DNA from: Leptospira noguchii serovar Panama str. CZ214
Lineage (GTDB): Bacteria; Spirochaetota; Leptospiria; Leptospirales; Leptospiraceae
Direction: 5' to 3'
Assembly (NCBI RefSeq): GCF_000306255.2
Contig: NZ_AKWY02000034.1
Location: 186,001-250,000 of the forward strand
DNA length: 64,000 nucleotides
The notes beneath the pieces are model-generated. The model saw only the letters and a program-made list of their open reading frames with translations. It did no database searches and was not told where the DNA came from. The translations under genes and the position numbers were made by a program. Position 1 is the stretch's first letter; every line of letters starts with the position of its first letter. Shown here piece by piece: positions 17,540 to 27,370 of this stretch.

Positions 17540-19566
17540 AAATCTTAGCAATCGTTCAAGCTCGTACAGGATCCACTCGATTTCCGAATAAAGTTCTCCA
17601 AAAAATAAACGGTAATTCGTTGATTGAGTTACTGTTTTTTAGATTATCCGAATCAAAATTGATAAACGAAATTATTCTAGCCACTTCGATTTCTCAGGCA
17701 AATGATATTCTAACAGAAACGATCATAAAACAAGGATATTCGGTTTTTAGGGGAAGCGAGAGTGATGTTCTTGATCGATATTATCAAGCTGCAAAGGAAA
17801 AAAAAGCGGACGTAGTCGTAAGAATTACAGGTGATTGTCCTTTGGTCGATGCGGTTTTAGTGGACGATGTCATCGAAAAATTTTTCAGAGATCAAGTTGA
17901 CTATTGTTCGAATGCTAGTCCACCCACGTTTCCGGATGGATTGGATATTGAAGTTTTTAGTTTTCAAAGTCTTGAAAAAAATTGGTTGCAAAAAAAGGAA
18001 ACTTTTTATCGGGAACACGTTACTCCTTGGATCCGCGAATCCGATGAATTCAAAAAATCTTCATTAGAATATCATGAAAATCGTTCTGATCTAAGATGGA
18101 CAGTGGATGAGCCGTCGGACTTTGAGGTTATCAAGAAAGTTTTCGATCACTTTCATCCCGATATCAAATTCGGTTGGCTTGAAGTTTTGGAATTATATAA
18201 AATGAAGCCGGAGATATTTTCAATAAACAATCATATCGTTCGGAACGAAGGGGCAAATATGGGAACCGGACAAAAATTGTGGAAGCGAGCTAAAAAAGTT
18301 ATCCCGGGTGGTAATATGCTTCTTTCGAAAAGGGCTGAAATGTTTTTACCAGAACAATGGCCTGCCTATTTTAGCAAAGCGAAAGGCTGCAAGGTTTGGG
18401 ACCTGGATGGAAACGAATATATCGATATGTGTATTATGGGGATCGGAACGAATATTCTTGGCTATGGAAATTCAGAAGTAGACGATGCCGTTCGTCGTAC
18501 AATCGAACAAGGAAATATGTCGACCTTCAATTGTCCGGAAGAAGTTTATTTGGCTGAAAGACTTATTGAAATTCATCCTTGGGCGGAAATGGTTCGATTT
18601 GCGCGTTCCGGCGGAGAAGCAAATGCGATTGCAATTCGGATCGCACGTGCCGCGTCCGGGAAGGATAAAGTGGCGATTTGTGGATATCACGGTTGGCACG
18701 ATTGGTATCTATCTGCAAATTTAGCGGAAGACGATCATTTGTCTGGACATCTTTTGCCAGGTTTGGATCCGAATGGAGTACCTAAGAATTTAAAAGGTAC
18801 TGTCTTTCCATTCCAATACAATCGTTTTAACGAATTGGAAAATTTAGTAAACCAGCATGATGACATTGGCGTTATCAAAATGGAGGTTTCTAGAAATCAA
18901 GGACCCGAAGATCATTTTTTACATAAGGTTCGCAAGCTTGCTACCGAACGGAATATAATTCTAATATTCGATGAATGTACGTCCGGTTTTCGGCAAACAT
19001 TCGGAGGGCTTCATAAGTTGTACGGAGTCGAACCGGATATGGCGATGTTCGGAAAGGCTCTGGGGAATGGTTATGCAATTACTGCGACGATAGGAAAACG
19101 GTCCATAATGGAAGCGGCTCAATCCACTTTTATAAGCAGTACATTTTGGACGGAACGAATCGGACCGACCGCGGCTCTCAAGACGTTGGAAATAATGGAA
19201 AAAACGAAATCGTGGGAAACGATTACGAAAATTGGAAACTCGATCAAGGATCGTTGGAAACGTTTAGCAGAGAAATACGCGCTTTCGATTGATTTATGGG
19301 GATTGCCTGCCTTGGCTGGTTTTACGATTCAAAGTAAGAATTCTCTGGAATACAAAACACTAATCACTCAAGAAATGCTCGAAAAAGGATTTTTGGCCGG
19401 AAATAGCGTATATATTTGCACCGAACATACTCAAGAAATTATAGATCAATACTTCGAATACCTGGATCCTATTTTTAAAACGATTCGTGAATGTGAGGAA
19501 GGAAGAGATATCCTTTCTTTACTAAAAGGCCCTGTATGTCACGCAGGATTTAAGAGATTGAATTAA
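17536..19566 (+). CDS. fusion of a PseF/SpsF-like cytidylyltransferase with a class III aminotransferase
   Basis: About 676 residues in two parts. The N-terminal ~230 residues are a nucleotidyltransferase: VQARTGSTRFPNKVL, GSESDVLDRYYQAA and VRITGDCPLVDAVLVDD. These fit the SpsF/PseF group that makes CMP-nonulosonates. From about residue 245 the protein is a glutamate-1-semialdehyde-aminotransferase-like enzyme with WDLDGNEYIDM, RSGGEANAIAIRIAR, YHGWHDWY, IFDECTSGFR and FGKALGNG, whose lysine should bind PLP. The TTG at 17536 overlaps the previous stop and gives MKILAIVQAR, a normal family N-terminus; a TTG at 17524 would add four residues. The amino acceptor is unknown. Confidence 0.8.
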   Translation: MKILAIVQARTGSTRFPNKVLQKINGNSLIELLFFRLSESKLINEIILATSISQANDILTETIIKQGYSVFRGSESDVLDRYYQAAKEKKADVVVRITGDCPLVDAVLVDDVIEKFFRDQVDYCSNASPPTFPDGLDIEVFSFQSLEKNWLQKKETFYREHVTPWIRESDEFKKSSLEYHENRSDLRWTVDEPSDFEVIKKVFDHFHPDIKFGWLEVLELYKMKPEIFSINNHIVRNEGANMGTGQKLWKRAKKVIPGGNMLLSKRAEMFLPEQWPAYFSKAKGCKVWDLDGNEYIDMCIMGIGTNILGYGNSEVDDAVRRTIEQGNMSTFNCPEEVYLAERLIEIHPWAEMVRFARSGGEANAIAIRIARAASGKDKVAICGYHGWHDWYLSANLAEDDHLSGHLLPGLDPNGVPKNLKGTVFPFQYNRFNELENLVNQHDDIGVIKMEVSRNQGPEDHFLHKVRKLATERNIILIFDECTSGFRQTFGGLHKLYGVEPDMAMFGKALGNGYAITATIGKRSIMEAAQSTFISSTFWTERIGPTAALKTLEIMEKTKSWETITKIGNSIKDRWKRLAEKYALSIDLWGLPALAGFTIQSKNSLEYKTLITQEMLEKGFLAGNSVYICTEHTQEIIDQYFEYLDPIFKTIRECEEGRDILSLLKGPVCHAGFKRLN

Positions 19567-19570
19567 AAAC

Positions 19571-20557
19571 TTGATATGCATATTCACTGAAAGCCTATCT
19601 CATACTGGACTTGGTCACTTGGGACGTTGTACAGCGCTCGCAGAAGTTTTAATTGAGTTAAACTACAAGGTTGAAATGATTTTACATTCAGATGGAACGG
19701 GAACGGAGAAAAATGCCAATTTTCCCGTCCATGTCTTTGATTGGAAGAATGTAGTGATTTTAAAAAAGATATTAGATAAGCATAATATTTCAATTGCCTT
19801 TGTGGATTCTTATCTAGCAGAAGCAAATATTTATGAAATCATTTCTAAAAAAGTAAAAAAATTAATATCGATTGATGATACAAATAGAATTAGTTATCCA
19901 TTCGGTTCCACAATTTTAAATCCTGGATTTGGAGGAAATTATATAGAATATAATACTTATAGAAATCAAATTTTTTCTGGTGCTGAATACGTTTTGTTAC
20001 GTAAACCCTTTAGAGAAAAATTTGTAATTCCCGATCTTCGAGAAAATATTGAATCTATATTAATTACTGTCGGTGGGGAAGATCGTTTAAATATTGTTCC
20101 TAAAATTTTAAATTTGCTAAAGGATAAATATCCAAATAAGAAAAAACAAATCGTAATAGGCCCGGCTTTCAAAAATTTAGATGAAATACTAAATTATAAA
20201 GATAAAAATACTTATTTTCATAAAAATTTGAATGCCTATACAATGCGAGAGTTGTTGTTATCTGTAGATTTGGCGATTACTGCCGGTGGTCAAACAACTT
20301 ATGAATTGGTGCAATGTAACATACCGATGGTAATTGTAGAAGTTGTGAAAAATCAAGAAAAAAATATTCGAAGATTTAGTGAATTGGGAATTTATAATCT
20401 TTTAGGATATGAAGATAATGTTGAATTTTTAAATCAATTATCTGAAATTTTATGTAAGCTGGAATCAAAAGATCAAAGAATTTTTCAACGTGAGAAATTT
20501 ACTCACTTGCAGAATAATCATTTGCTGCAGAGGTTAAATGCAATATTACTAAGTTAA
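19571..20557 (+). CDS. pseG: PseG-like UDP-sugar hydrolase
   Basis: This 328-residue GT-B-fold protein belongs to the PseG group, which releases UDP from UDP-2,4-diacetamido-trideoxy-altropyranose before condensation with phosphoenolpyruvate. It shows GLGHLGRCTALAEVL near residue 13 (the glycine-rich GxGHxxR motif with its catalytic histidine), ISIDDTNRISYPFG, SILITVGGEDRLNI and the C-terminal ITAGGQTTYELVQCNIP. The start is TTG at 19571, 4 bases after the previous stop. About 190 bases downstream an IS5-like element separates it from the remaining pse genes. Confidence 0.8.
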   Translation: MICIFTESLSHTGLGHLGRCTALAEVLIELNYKVEMILHSDGTGTEKNANFPVHVFDWKNVVILKKILDKHNISIAFVDSYLAEANIYEIISKKVKKLISIDDTNRISYPFGSTILNPGFGGNYIEYNTYRNQIFSGAEYVLLRKPFREKFVIPDLRENIESILITVGGEDRLNIVPKILNLLKDKYPNKKKQIVIGPAFKNLDEILNYKDKNTYFHKNLNAYTMRELLLSVDLAITAGGQTTYELVQCNIPMVIVEVVKNQEKNIRRFSELGIYNLLGYEDNVEFLNQLSEILCKLESKDQRIFQREKFTHLQNNHLLQRLNAILLS

Positions 20558-20743
20558 TGGAAAAATGGAACAGTTGTAATCGTAATTAACGTTATTGCTT
20601 TCGGTTTTTCCTATAGTGTATAAAGATTTAAAAGAATAGATAGTCATAGAATTCAAATAGCCTATTTAGAGAGTTGAATATAGCTGCAGTAGTCTGTATA
20701 GATTAACACGAAAACAAGGAAGTCATCTAAGTATAAGAATTAT

Positions 20744-22309
<1,566 letters not shown>

Positions 22310-22329
22310 TTAATATAGAAGAATAAAAG

Positions 22330-22881
22330 ATGAAGGAAAAAATTATTGGTGATAATGTATATCTGAGTAAAATTGAAGTAGCCGATGTGGATAGTGAAAT
22401 GTTGGACTGGTTTCAAGATGAAGAATTAATGAAGTATTACACGAATTTGAAAAGAAAAATAGATAAGGAAGAGCTCTTGAGAAGCATTAAAGAAGGAGAA
22501 GAGAGCAAAAGTTCTTATACATTTGGGATTTTCTATAAAGAAAATAATAAATGCATAGGAACGGTTAAATTAGGTCCGATCAATCATGTGCATAAAATTT
22601 CTGATCTAGTTGTTTTATTAGGGAACAAAAATTATCATGGTAAAGGTTTGGCATCAGAGTCCATAGCTCTCGGAAATAAAATAGCATTTGATAAGTTTGA
22701 TATTAGGAAATTGTTCGGTGGTATGTATAAAAGTAATATTTCTTCGATAAAGGCATATACGAAGGCAGGATGGGTAATAGAAGGGAATTTAAAAGGACAT
22801 TACTTAGAAAATGGGCAGCCAATAGATAGAATTCTCGTAGGATGCTTTAATCCAAAATATTTTTTCAATGAAGAAAAATAG
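22330..22881 (+). CDS. pseH: GNAT N-acetyltransferase, PseH candidate
   Basis: This 183-residue RimJ/RimL-type GNAT protein has LDWFQDEELMKYYTN near the N-terminus, VLLGNKNYHGKGLASES (the pyrophosphate-binding Q/RxxGxG/A-like loop, here N-Y-H-G-K-G-L-A) and SSIKAYTKAGWVIEGNLKGH near the C-terminus. PseH acetylates the 4-amino group of the PseC product. Its place between PseG- and PseI-like genes supports that role. Another GNAT at 24015 is the alternative PseH. It is directly downstream of the IS element (21 bases from its right end), so its transcription may now depend on the IS or on read-through. Confidence 0.7.
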   Translation: MKEKIIGDNVYLSKIEVADVDSEMLDWFQDEELMKYYTNLKRKIDKEELLRSIKEGEESKSSYTFGIFYKENNKCIGTVKLGPINHVHKISDLVVLLGNKNYHGKGLASESIALGNKIAFDKFDIRKLFGGMYKSNISSIKAYTKAGWVIEGNLKGHYLENGQPIDRILVGCFNPKYFFNEEK

Positions 22882-22932
22882 GCGGTCGTCAAATGGTTAT
22901 CAATTCGGCACAGACCTTTCATTACAAAAGTT

Positions 22933-23979
22933 ATGATCAAAGTCGCTAATATACAAATTTCAAAAAATCAAAAACCGTTTATCATTGCGGAAATGTCAGG
23001 GAACCACAACCAGTCATTGAATCGAGCACTTGAAATCGTAGATGCCGCTGCGGCTGCCGGTGCTCATGCGATTAAATTGCAGACTTACACTGCCGATACG
23101 ATCACGATTGATAAAAAAGAAGGCGAGTTTTTAATCTCAGATCCGAAAAGTTTATGGAAAGGTGAAACTTTATACGAACTTTATAAAAAGGCGTATACAC
23201 CTTGGGAATGGCACGAGCCGATCTTTAAACGTGCGAAAGAAAAGGGGATTCTTTGTTTTAGCTCTCCCTTTGATTTTACGGCGGTGGACTTTTTAGAAAC
23301 TTTGGATGCACCTGCTTATAAGATTGCTTCTTTTGAAAATATAGACATTCCATTGATTCGAAAAGTAGCTAAGACCGGAAAGCCTATTATTATTTCCACT
23401 GGAATGGCCAATGTTCAAGAAATTGCGGAAGCGGTGGACGCAGTTCGGTCGGAAGGAAATGATCAACTGATTCTTCTTAAATGCACGAGCACCTATCCTG
23501 CAACTCCCGATAATACGAATATCGTGACAATTCCTCATATGAAAGATCTTTTTCAATGCGAAGTCGGTTTATCTGATCATACTTTGGGGATCGGAGTTGC
23601 TATTGCTTCGGTCGCGTTAGGCGCTACCGTAATAGAAAAACATTTTACATTGAGTAGAGTGGAAGGTGGAGTTGATTCTACGTTTTCTATGGAGCCAGAC
23701 GAAATGAAAGCGCTCGTTATTGAAACTGAACGAGCTTGGCAAGCTTTAGGGAGGATAAGTTATGATGCGACTGAAAAAGAGAAAGCATCTTTGGTTTTTA
23801 GACGTTCCTTGTACGTAGTTGAAGATATGAAAAAAGGAGATTTGATTTTCGAAAAGAATGTGAGAAGTATTCGTCCGGGATATGGATTACCTCCTAAGTA
23901 TTTGGAAATAGTACTTGGGAAGCGAGTAAATCAGGATTTGAAACGAGGAACAGCACTGAAATGGGGATTGTTAGACTGA
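22933..23979 (+). CDS. pseI: PseI-like pseudaminic acid synthase
   Basis: This is a 348-residue NeuB-family protein. It shows PFIIAEMSGNHNQSLNRA near residue 20, AHAIKLQTYTADTITID, FSSPFDFTAVDFLE, IISTGMAN, LLKCTSTYPATP and GLSDHTLGIGVAIASVALG. It ends with a SAF-type domain (RSLYVVEDMKKGD, then VRSIRPGYGLPP). The AEMSGNHN motif is the version I associate with pseudaminic rather than sialic or legionaminic acid synthases. It condenses the trideoxy hexose with phosphoenolpyruvate to give the nine-carbon acid. Length and all motifs are normal. Confidence 0.88.
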   Translation: MIKVANIQISKNQKPFIIAEMSGNHNQSLNRALEIVDAAAAAGAHAIKLQTYTADTITIDKKEGEFLISDPKSLWKGETLYELYKKAYTPWEWHEPIFKRAKEKGILCFSSPFDFTAVDFLETLDAPAYKIASFENIDIPLIRKVAKTGKPIIISTGMANVQEIAEAVDAVRSEGNDQLILLKCTSTYPATPDNTNIVTIPHMKDLFQCEVGLSDHTLGIGVAIASVALGATVIEKHFTLSRVEGGVDSTFSMEPDEMKALVIETERAWQALGRISYDATEKEKASLVFRRSLYVVEDMKKGDLIFEKNVRSIRPGYGLPPKYLEIVLGKRVNQDLKRGTALKWGLLD

Positions 23980-24014
23980 AAATACAAAGTTATAAAAAGA
24001 TTTAGGTTATATTG

Positions 24015-24527
24015 ATGCTGTCCTCATTTACTGAGATTTTAACGAACCGTTTTATTCTAAGACCACTTAGTGTTTGTGATGTTAGTGAAAGATATGTCAC
24101 TTGGTTAAATGATCAAGTGACGAGTCAATACATTACTGCTAAGCTCAATCTTGATGAACTTCGACAATATGTGTTAAAGCGTAATGCTCAAATGGATACT
24201 TTGTTTCTTGGAATTTTTGAAAAAGAAACTAGACTACATATAGGAAATATCAAATACGAACCCGTTAATTCAGTATTAGGCTATGCTATTATGGGTATCC
24301 TTATTGGCGAAGCTGACTACAGAGGAAAAGGCGTAGCTACAGAAGTTATCTCGGCAAGTGCAAATTGGTTATGCCAATTCTGTAATATTAAGCAAATTGT
24401 CTTAGGTCTTAATCGCGCCAATATTGCAGCAATTCGAGCATATCAAAAAACTGGTTTTGTCGAAGAATTGACAACGTTAATTCAGACTGTTTCAGCAGAA
24501 AATTTAACGATGGTTTGGCACTTGTAG
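24015..24527 (+). CDS. GNAT N-acetyltransferase
   Basis: A protein of about 170 residues with RFILRPLSVCDVSERYVTWL at its N-terminus, IGEADYRGKGVATEVISAS (acetyl-CoA loop R-G-K-G-V-A) and NIAAIRAYQKTGF near the end, the RimJ/RimL pattern. It probably acetylates an amino sugar. It is the second GNAT in 2 kb, flanking the PseI-like gene on the other side from the first. It could belong to the pse pathway or to the acylation cassette that follows. ATG 24015 is preferred over the TTG at 24012. Confidence 0.75.
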   Translation: MLSSFTEILTNRFILRPLSVCDVSERYVTWLNDQVTSQYITAKLNLDELRQYVLKRNAQMDTLFLGIFEKETRLHIGNIKYEPVNSVLGYAIMGILIGEADYRGKGVATEVISASANWLCQFCNIKQIVLGLNRANIAAIRAYQKTGFVEELTTLIQTVSAENLTMVWHL

Positions 24528-24667
24528 TTTTCTAATTATTAAGAAATCCAGTAGTGCATTTATTCAGATGGATATATTTTTGATAGGAAGTTCCTTTTCA
24601 TGAGAGTAGCACTAAGGCTAATTACAACTAAATTACTTTCTTTTCAGTTTTTTGATAAGGTATTAAT

Positions 24668-25921
24668 ATGAATGATAACTTAAAAGACTCATTTGGCGAC
24701 ATTGAATATGTTGCTGTTTGTCCTGGTTGTAAGAATGATATTTTAACAGTCTTAGAACCGGCAAATGAGCATAGAATATTTCTAACCAGTGCAGATGAAA
24801 TGATCATTACAATTGGTGTTTGCAGTTGTGAGCAATGTGGTCTTACATTTTTGAATCCGCGAATGGGACAGCAAAAATTATTTGAATATTATTCCAAGCA
24901 ATCAAGGATTCCACGGAAATCTATTGAAATTGGGTCACCGTTTGCATTGCTTATAGAAATGCAGATAAATTTAATTGAGAAAATTAGACCTTTAGAAAAA
25001 GGTATGAAGGTTCTTGAAATAGGTTGTGCTGAAGGTTTTTTTTTACAAAATCTTAATAAGCGAGCGAATAACCAACTAAGCCTTTTTGGGGTCGAACTCT
25101 CAGAAAAATATATTGAGCAAGTAAAAAAGCTACTCCCGAATGTAACACTCTTTGAAACAACATTAGAAGTAACAGAATTTGGAGACCTTAAATTTGATTT
25201 GATTGTTATGCGTCATGTGTTAGAGCATTTGAGCAATCCTTTAGAATGCTTAAAGAAAATTCGAAATATCTTGGCACCAAACGGAGTTATGTATATTGAG
25301 GTACCGGATAGTCAGGATATAGCCCCATCTCTATCCCGTTTTTATCATCATGAGCATCTGCTTTATTTTACAAACCAAATATTGAATAGCTACTTAAGGT
25401 CGTCTGGATTTAGTCCCCTTATTTGTGAGAGATTTAACGCAAATCCAGTGGGTTCTGGATTTGCTTATTCTGTTCTGAGAGCAGTAAGTGTTGCAGGGCA
25501 ATCGATGGAATTGGACAGTTTTCCTGGATATGCAAAGCAAGTTTATCTGGAAAACAAAATACGAAATGACGCTTGTTTTCATTCATTATTTGCATCAATT
25601 TGCCAACGTTTGCGGAGACTAAAAAAATCTCAGAAAATCATTGGTTTGTTTGGAGCAGGTCCTCATACTATGGATGTATTGGAACTATTGGCAAAGGAAA
25701 ATATTCCTTGGAGTAAGATATTTGATAATAACCCAAATAAGCATGGAAAATTTATGTGTGGTATCCCAATTGTAAAGCCGGATGAAAATACTTTAAAATC
25801 AGTGGATTGCTTGCTGGTTTCTTCGGCGGAGTTTGAAAATGAAATGGTTGCACAGATACGTTTTTTGGTGGGAATGCAAGTTGAGGTGATTACTATTTAT
25901 GGCAATAGTTCTTCCAACTGA
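24668..25921 (+). CDS. zinc-binding SAM-dependent methyltransferase (C-methyltransferase type)
   Basis: The 417-residue protein opens with a zinc domain (CPGCKND near residue 17, CSCEQCGLTFLNPRM near residue 55). A SAM domain follows (VLEIGCAEGFFLQNL, VMRHVLEHLSNP, MYIEVPDSQD, YHHEHLLYFTNQ). The C-terminal Rossmann-like domain has GLFGAGPHTMDVLEL and FDNNPNKHGK. It is the third protein of this architecture in the window. The next gene starts 23 bases inside it, so both are translated together. Its substrate may be a sugar carrying the acyl group made by the genes downstream. Confidence 0.8.
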   Translation: MNDNLKDSFGDIEYVAVCPGCKNDILTVLEPANEHRIFLTSADEMIITIGVCSCEQCGLTFLNPRMGQQKLFEYYSKQSRIPRKSIEIGSPFALLIEMQINLIEKIRPLEKGMKVLEIGCAEGFFLQNLNKRANNQLSLFGVELSEKYIEQVKKLLPNVTLFETTLEVTEFGDLKFDLIVMRHVLEHLSNPLECLKKIRNILAPNGVMYIEVPDSQDIAPSLSRFYHHEHLLYFTNQILNSYLRSSGFSPLICERFNANPVGSGFAYSVLRAVSVAGQSMELDSFPGYAKQVYLENKIRNDACFHSLFASICQRLRRLKKSQKIIGLFGAGPHTMDVLELLAKENIPWSKIFDNNPNKHGKFMCGIPIVKPDENTLKSVDCLLVSSAEFENEMVAQIRFLVGMQVEVITIYGNSSSN

Positions 25922-26699
25922 TTTCGAACAAATGCTTAATGAGGCATATCGATCAGTTGGCGCTTTTGACGCTAATATTTTATATATCTATACTGATTTT
26001 AGATATTTTGGTAATAGTGCAACTATCTACAAAAATAGAAATGAGTTTTGTAATGCAATTGTTGCGCCTTTTTTGGATCGTGGGAAAACTATTATTTTAA
26101 CAACATTTACCTATACTGCTGAAGGTCGATTCGATGTTTTAGGGTCACGTACTAACCTCGGTGCGATGAATAAATGGATTCTTGAACAACTAGGTGCTAA
26201 ACGCTCTGAACATCCCCTATTTTCTTATGCAGCATTTGGGCCAGAAGCTGGTTTTATCGAAAATATTGGCAAAAGTGCATTTGGTTATGATAGTGTATTT
26301 GCAAGACTGCAAGGGAAACGAGCAGCATTTCTTCATATTGGACGCCCCGTATCAATGGGCAATACGGCACTGCATTATGTAGAGCATATGTGTGGGGCAA
26401 CATATCGAATACACACTGCTTTTCGCACCGAAGTTTTTAGAGGAGAGCATTATATCGGCACTGATTATTCTGCTTTCTTGAGACGAAGAGATTTACCGGG
26501 TGAAAATTTTGAATTTGATTTCTCGAAAGCAACAGCGAAGCTTTATGACAAGAAACTTATTAATCAAGTTGGTTCTGATATAGAGTTGAGTAATATTTCT
26601 TTTTATTGGTATGACCAGACTATCGATTGCTTATTAGATTTATTTTATAAAGATCCTCGTGTTTTTATAAAATCGAATTTTATTGGGTATAAAAGTTAA
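25899..26699 (+). CDS. AAC(3)-fold N-acyltransferase, probably for an amino sugar
   Basis: This 266-residue protein has the layout of aminoglycoside 3-N-acetyltransferases (Antibiotic_NAT family): a central TTFTYTAEG strand, GAMNKWILE, RSEHPLFSYAAFG, and the late LHIGRPVSMGNTALHYVEH segment, where the family has its conserved N-T-S/A-L-H. Family members use CoA or carrier thioesters, and several act on biosynthetic amines rather than antibiotics. Embedded between a methyltransferase and a carrier protein, it is more likely a transferase that puts a carrier-bound acyl or aminoacyl group on an amino sugar. A resistance function is not supported by context. Confidence 0.75.
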   Translation: MAIVLPTDFEQMLNEAYRSVGAFDANILYIYTDFRYFGNSATIYKNRNEFCNAIVAPFLDRGKTIILTTFTYTAEGRFDVLGSRTNLGAMNKWILEQLGAKRSEHPLFSYAAFGPEAGFIENIGKSAFGYDSVFARLQGKRAAFLHIGRPVSMGNTALHYVEHMCGATYRIHTAFRTEVFRGEHYIGTDYSAFLRRRDLPGENFEFDFSKATAKLYDKKLINQVGSDIELSNISFYWYDQTIDCLLDLFYKDPRVFIKSNFIGYKS

Positions 26700-26716
26700 G
26701 TGGGAGAGGAAAAATT

Positions 26717-26959
26717 TTGAAATTTACAGATGCAGAGGAAAAGCTAACTCAATTTTTTGTTGAACGTGAAGGGAATGGGATACTTGAAGAGATTCGAGAG
26801 ATTGATTTTATCGAGACAGGAATCATTGACTCTCTGGATTTGGTAAGTTTAGCAGTGTTTATAGAGCAAAATTTTGGTAAAAAGATCGACCTCACTAACC
26901 CAGCTACATTTAGTGCAGCAAGACGTTTCGATACCTTAATGAAATTAATAACTAATTGA
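26717..26959 (+). CDS. discrete acyl/aminoacyl carrier protein
   Basis: The protein is 80 residues, acidic, with the carrier motif TGIIDSLDLVSL; Ser39 would carry the phosphopantetheine arm. Size and sequence are like DltC and other stand-alone carriers, and the D-S-L core is intact. The TTG start at 26717 is 7 bases after a strong GGGAGAGGA (26702-26709). It is followed, after a VOC protein, by an adenylation enzyme that would load it. The housekeeping fatty-acid carrier would normally lie with fab genes, so this one is probably dedicated to the cassette. Confidence 0.85.
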   Translation: MKFTDAEEKLTQFFVEREGNGILEEIREIDFIETGIIDSLDLVSLAVFIEQNFGKKIDLTNPATFSAARRFDTLMKLITN

Positions 26960-26965
26960 AGTAGA

Positions 26966-27370
26966 ATGAAAATTCATCATCTTGGATTAGTTGTTACAGA
27001 TGTGGATGAAGCTCTTGCTGCGCTTGGACTGAGTCGTTTAAATATTACTGAAACGATTTTTGATACTAACCAAAAGAACAATCTCCATTTCATTCATCTA
27101 CCTGAAAACAACTTATGGATTGAGCTTGTGGAACCGCGGGCTGAAGATGCGAGTACGGCCAAATTCGCCAAAAAATTCAGTATTGGATTACATCATCTGG
27201 CAATGACTACTGAAGATCTTGAGACTATAGAAACTATGTATACATCTCGACCTGGAAATTTTGTATTGGGGCGATATCAAATTAACGTTGATTCTTTTGG
27301 TGGCAAAATTCGGACTTTGTTTATCGCTGTTAAAGGTTTAATATTGGAGTTTGTAAAAGTTGAAAAGTAG
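26966..27370 (+). CDS. VOC-superfamily protein (glyoxalase/methylmalonyl-CoA epimerase-like)
   Basis: The 134-residue protein has two beta-alpha-beta-beta-beta modules. The first starts MKIHHLGLVVTDVDEAL (His4/His5 as a metal ligand) and carries WIELVEP (Glu). The second has GLHHLAMTTEDLE and ends LILEFVKVE (Glu). This places the four metal ligands as in methylmalonyl-CoA epimerase. It might epimerise or rearrange the acyl group while on the carrier or CoA. It starts 6 bases after the carrier gene and overlaps the adenylation gene by 11 bases. The function within the pathway is unknown. Confidence 0.7.
   Translation: MKIHHLGLVVTDVDEALAALGLSRLNITETIFDTNQKNNLHFIHLPENNLWIELVEPRAEDASTAKFAKKFSIGLHHLAMTTEDLETIETMYTSRPGNFVLGRYQINVDSFGGKIRTLFIAVKGLILEFVKVEK

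Noticed and set aside
25899..26699. Antibiotic-resistance gene (aminoglycoside acetyltransferase)
   Set aside because: The fold matches but the gene is embedded in overlapping sugar-acylation genes; no resistance context such as an integron or plasmid feature is present.
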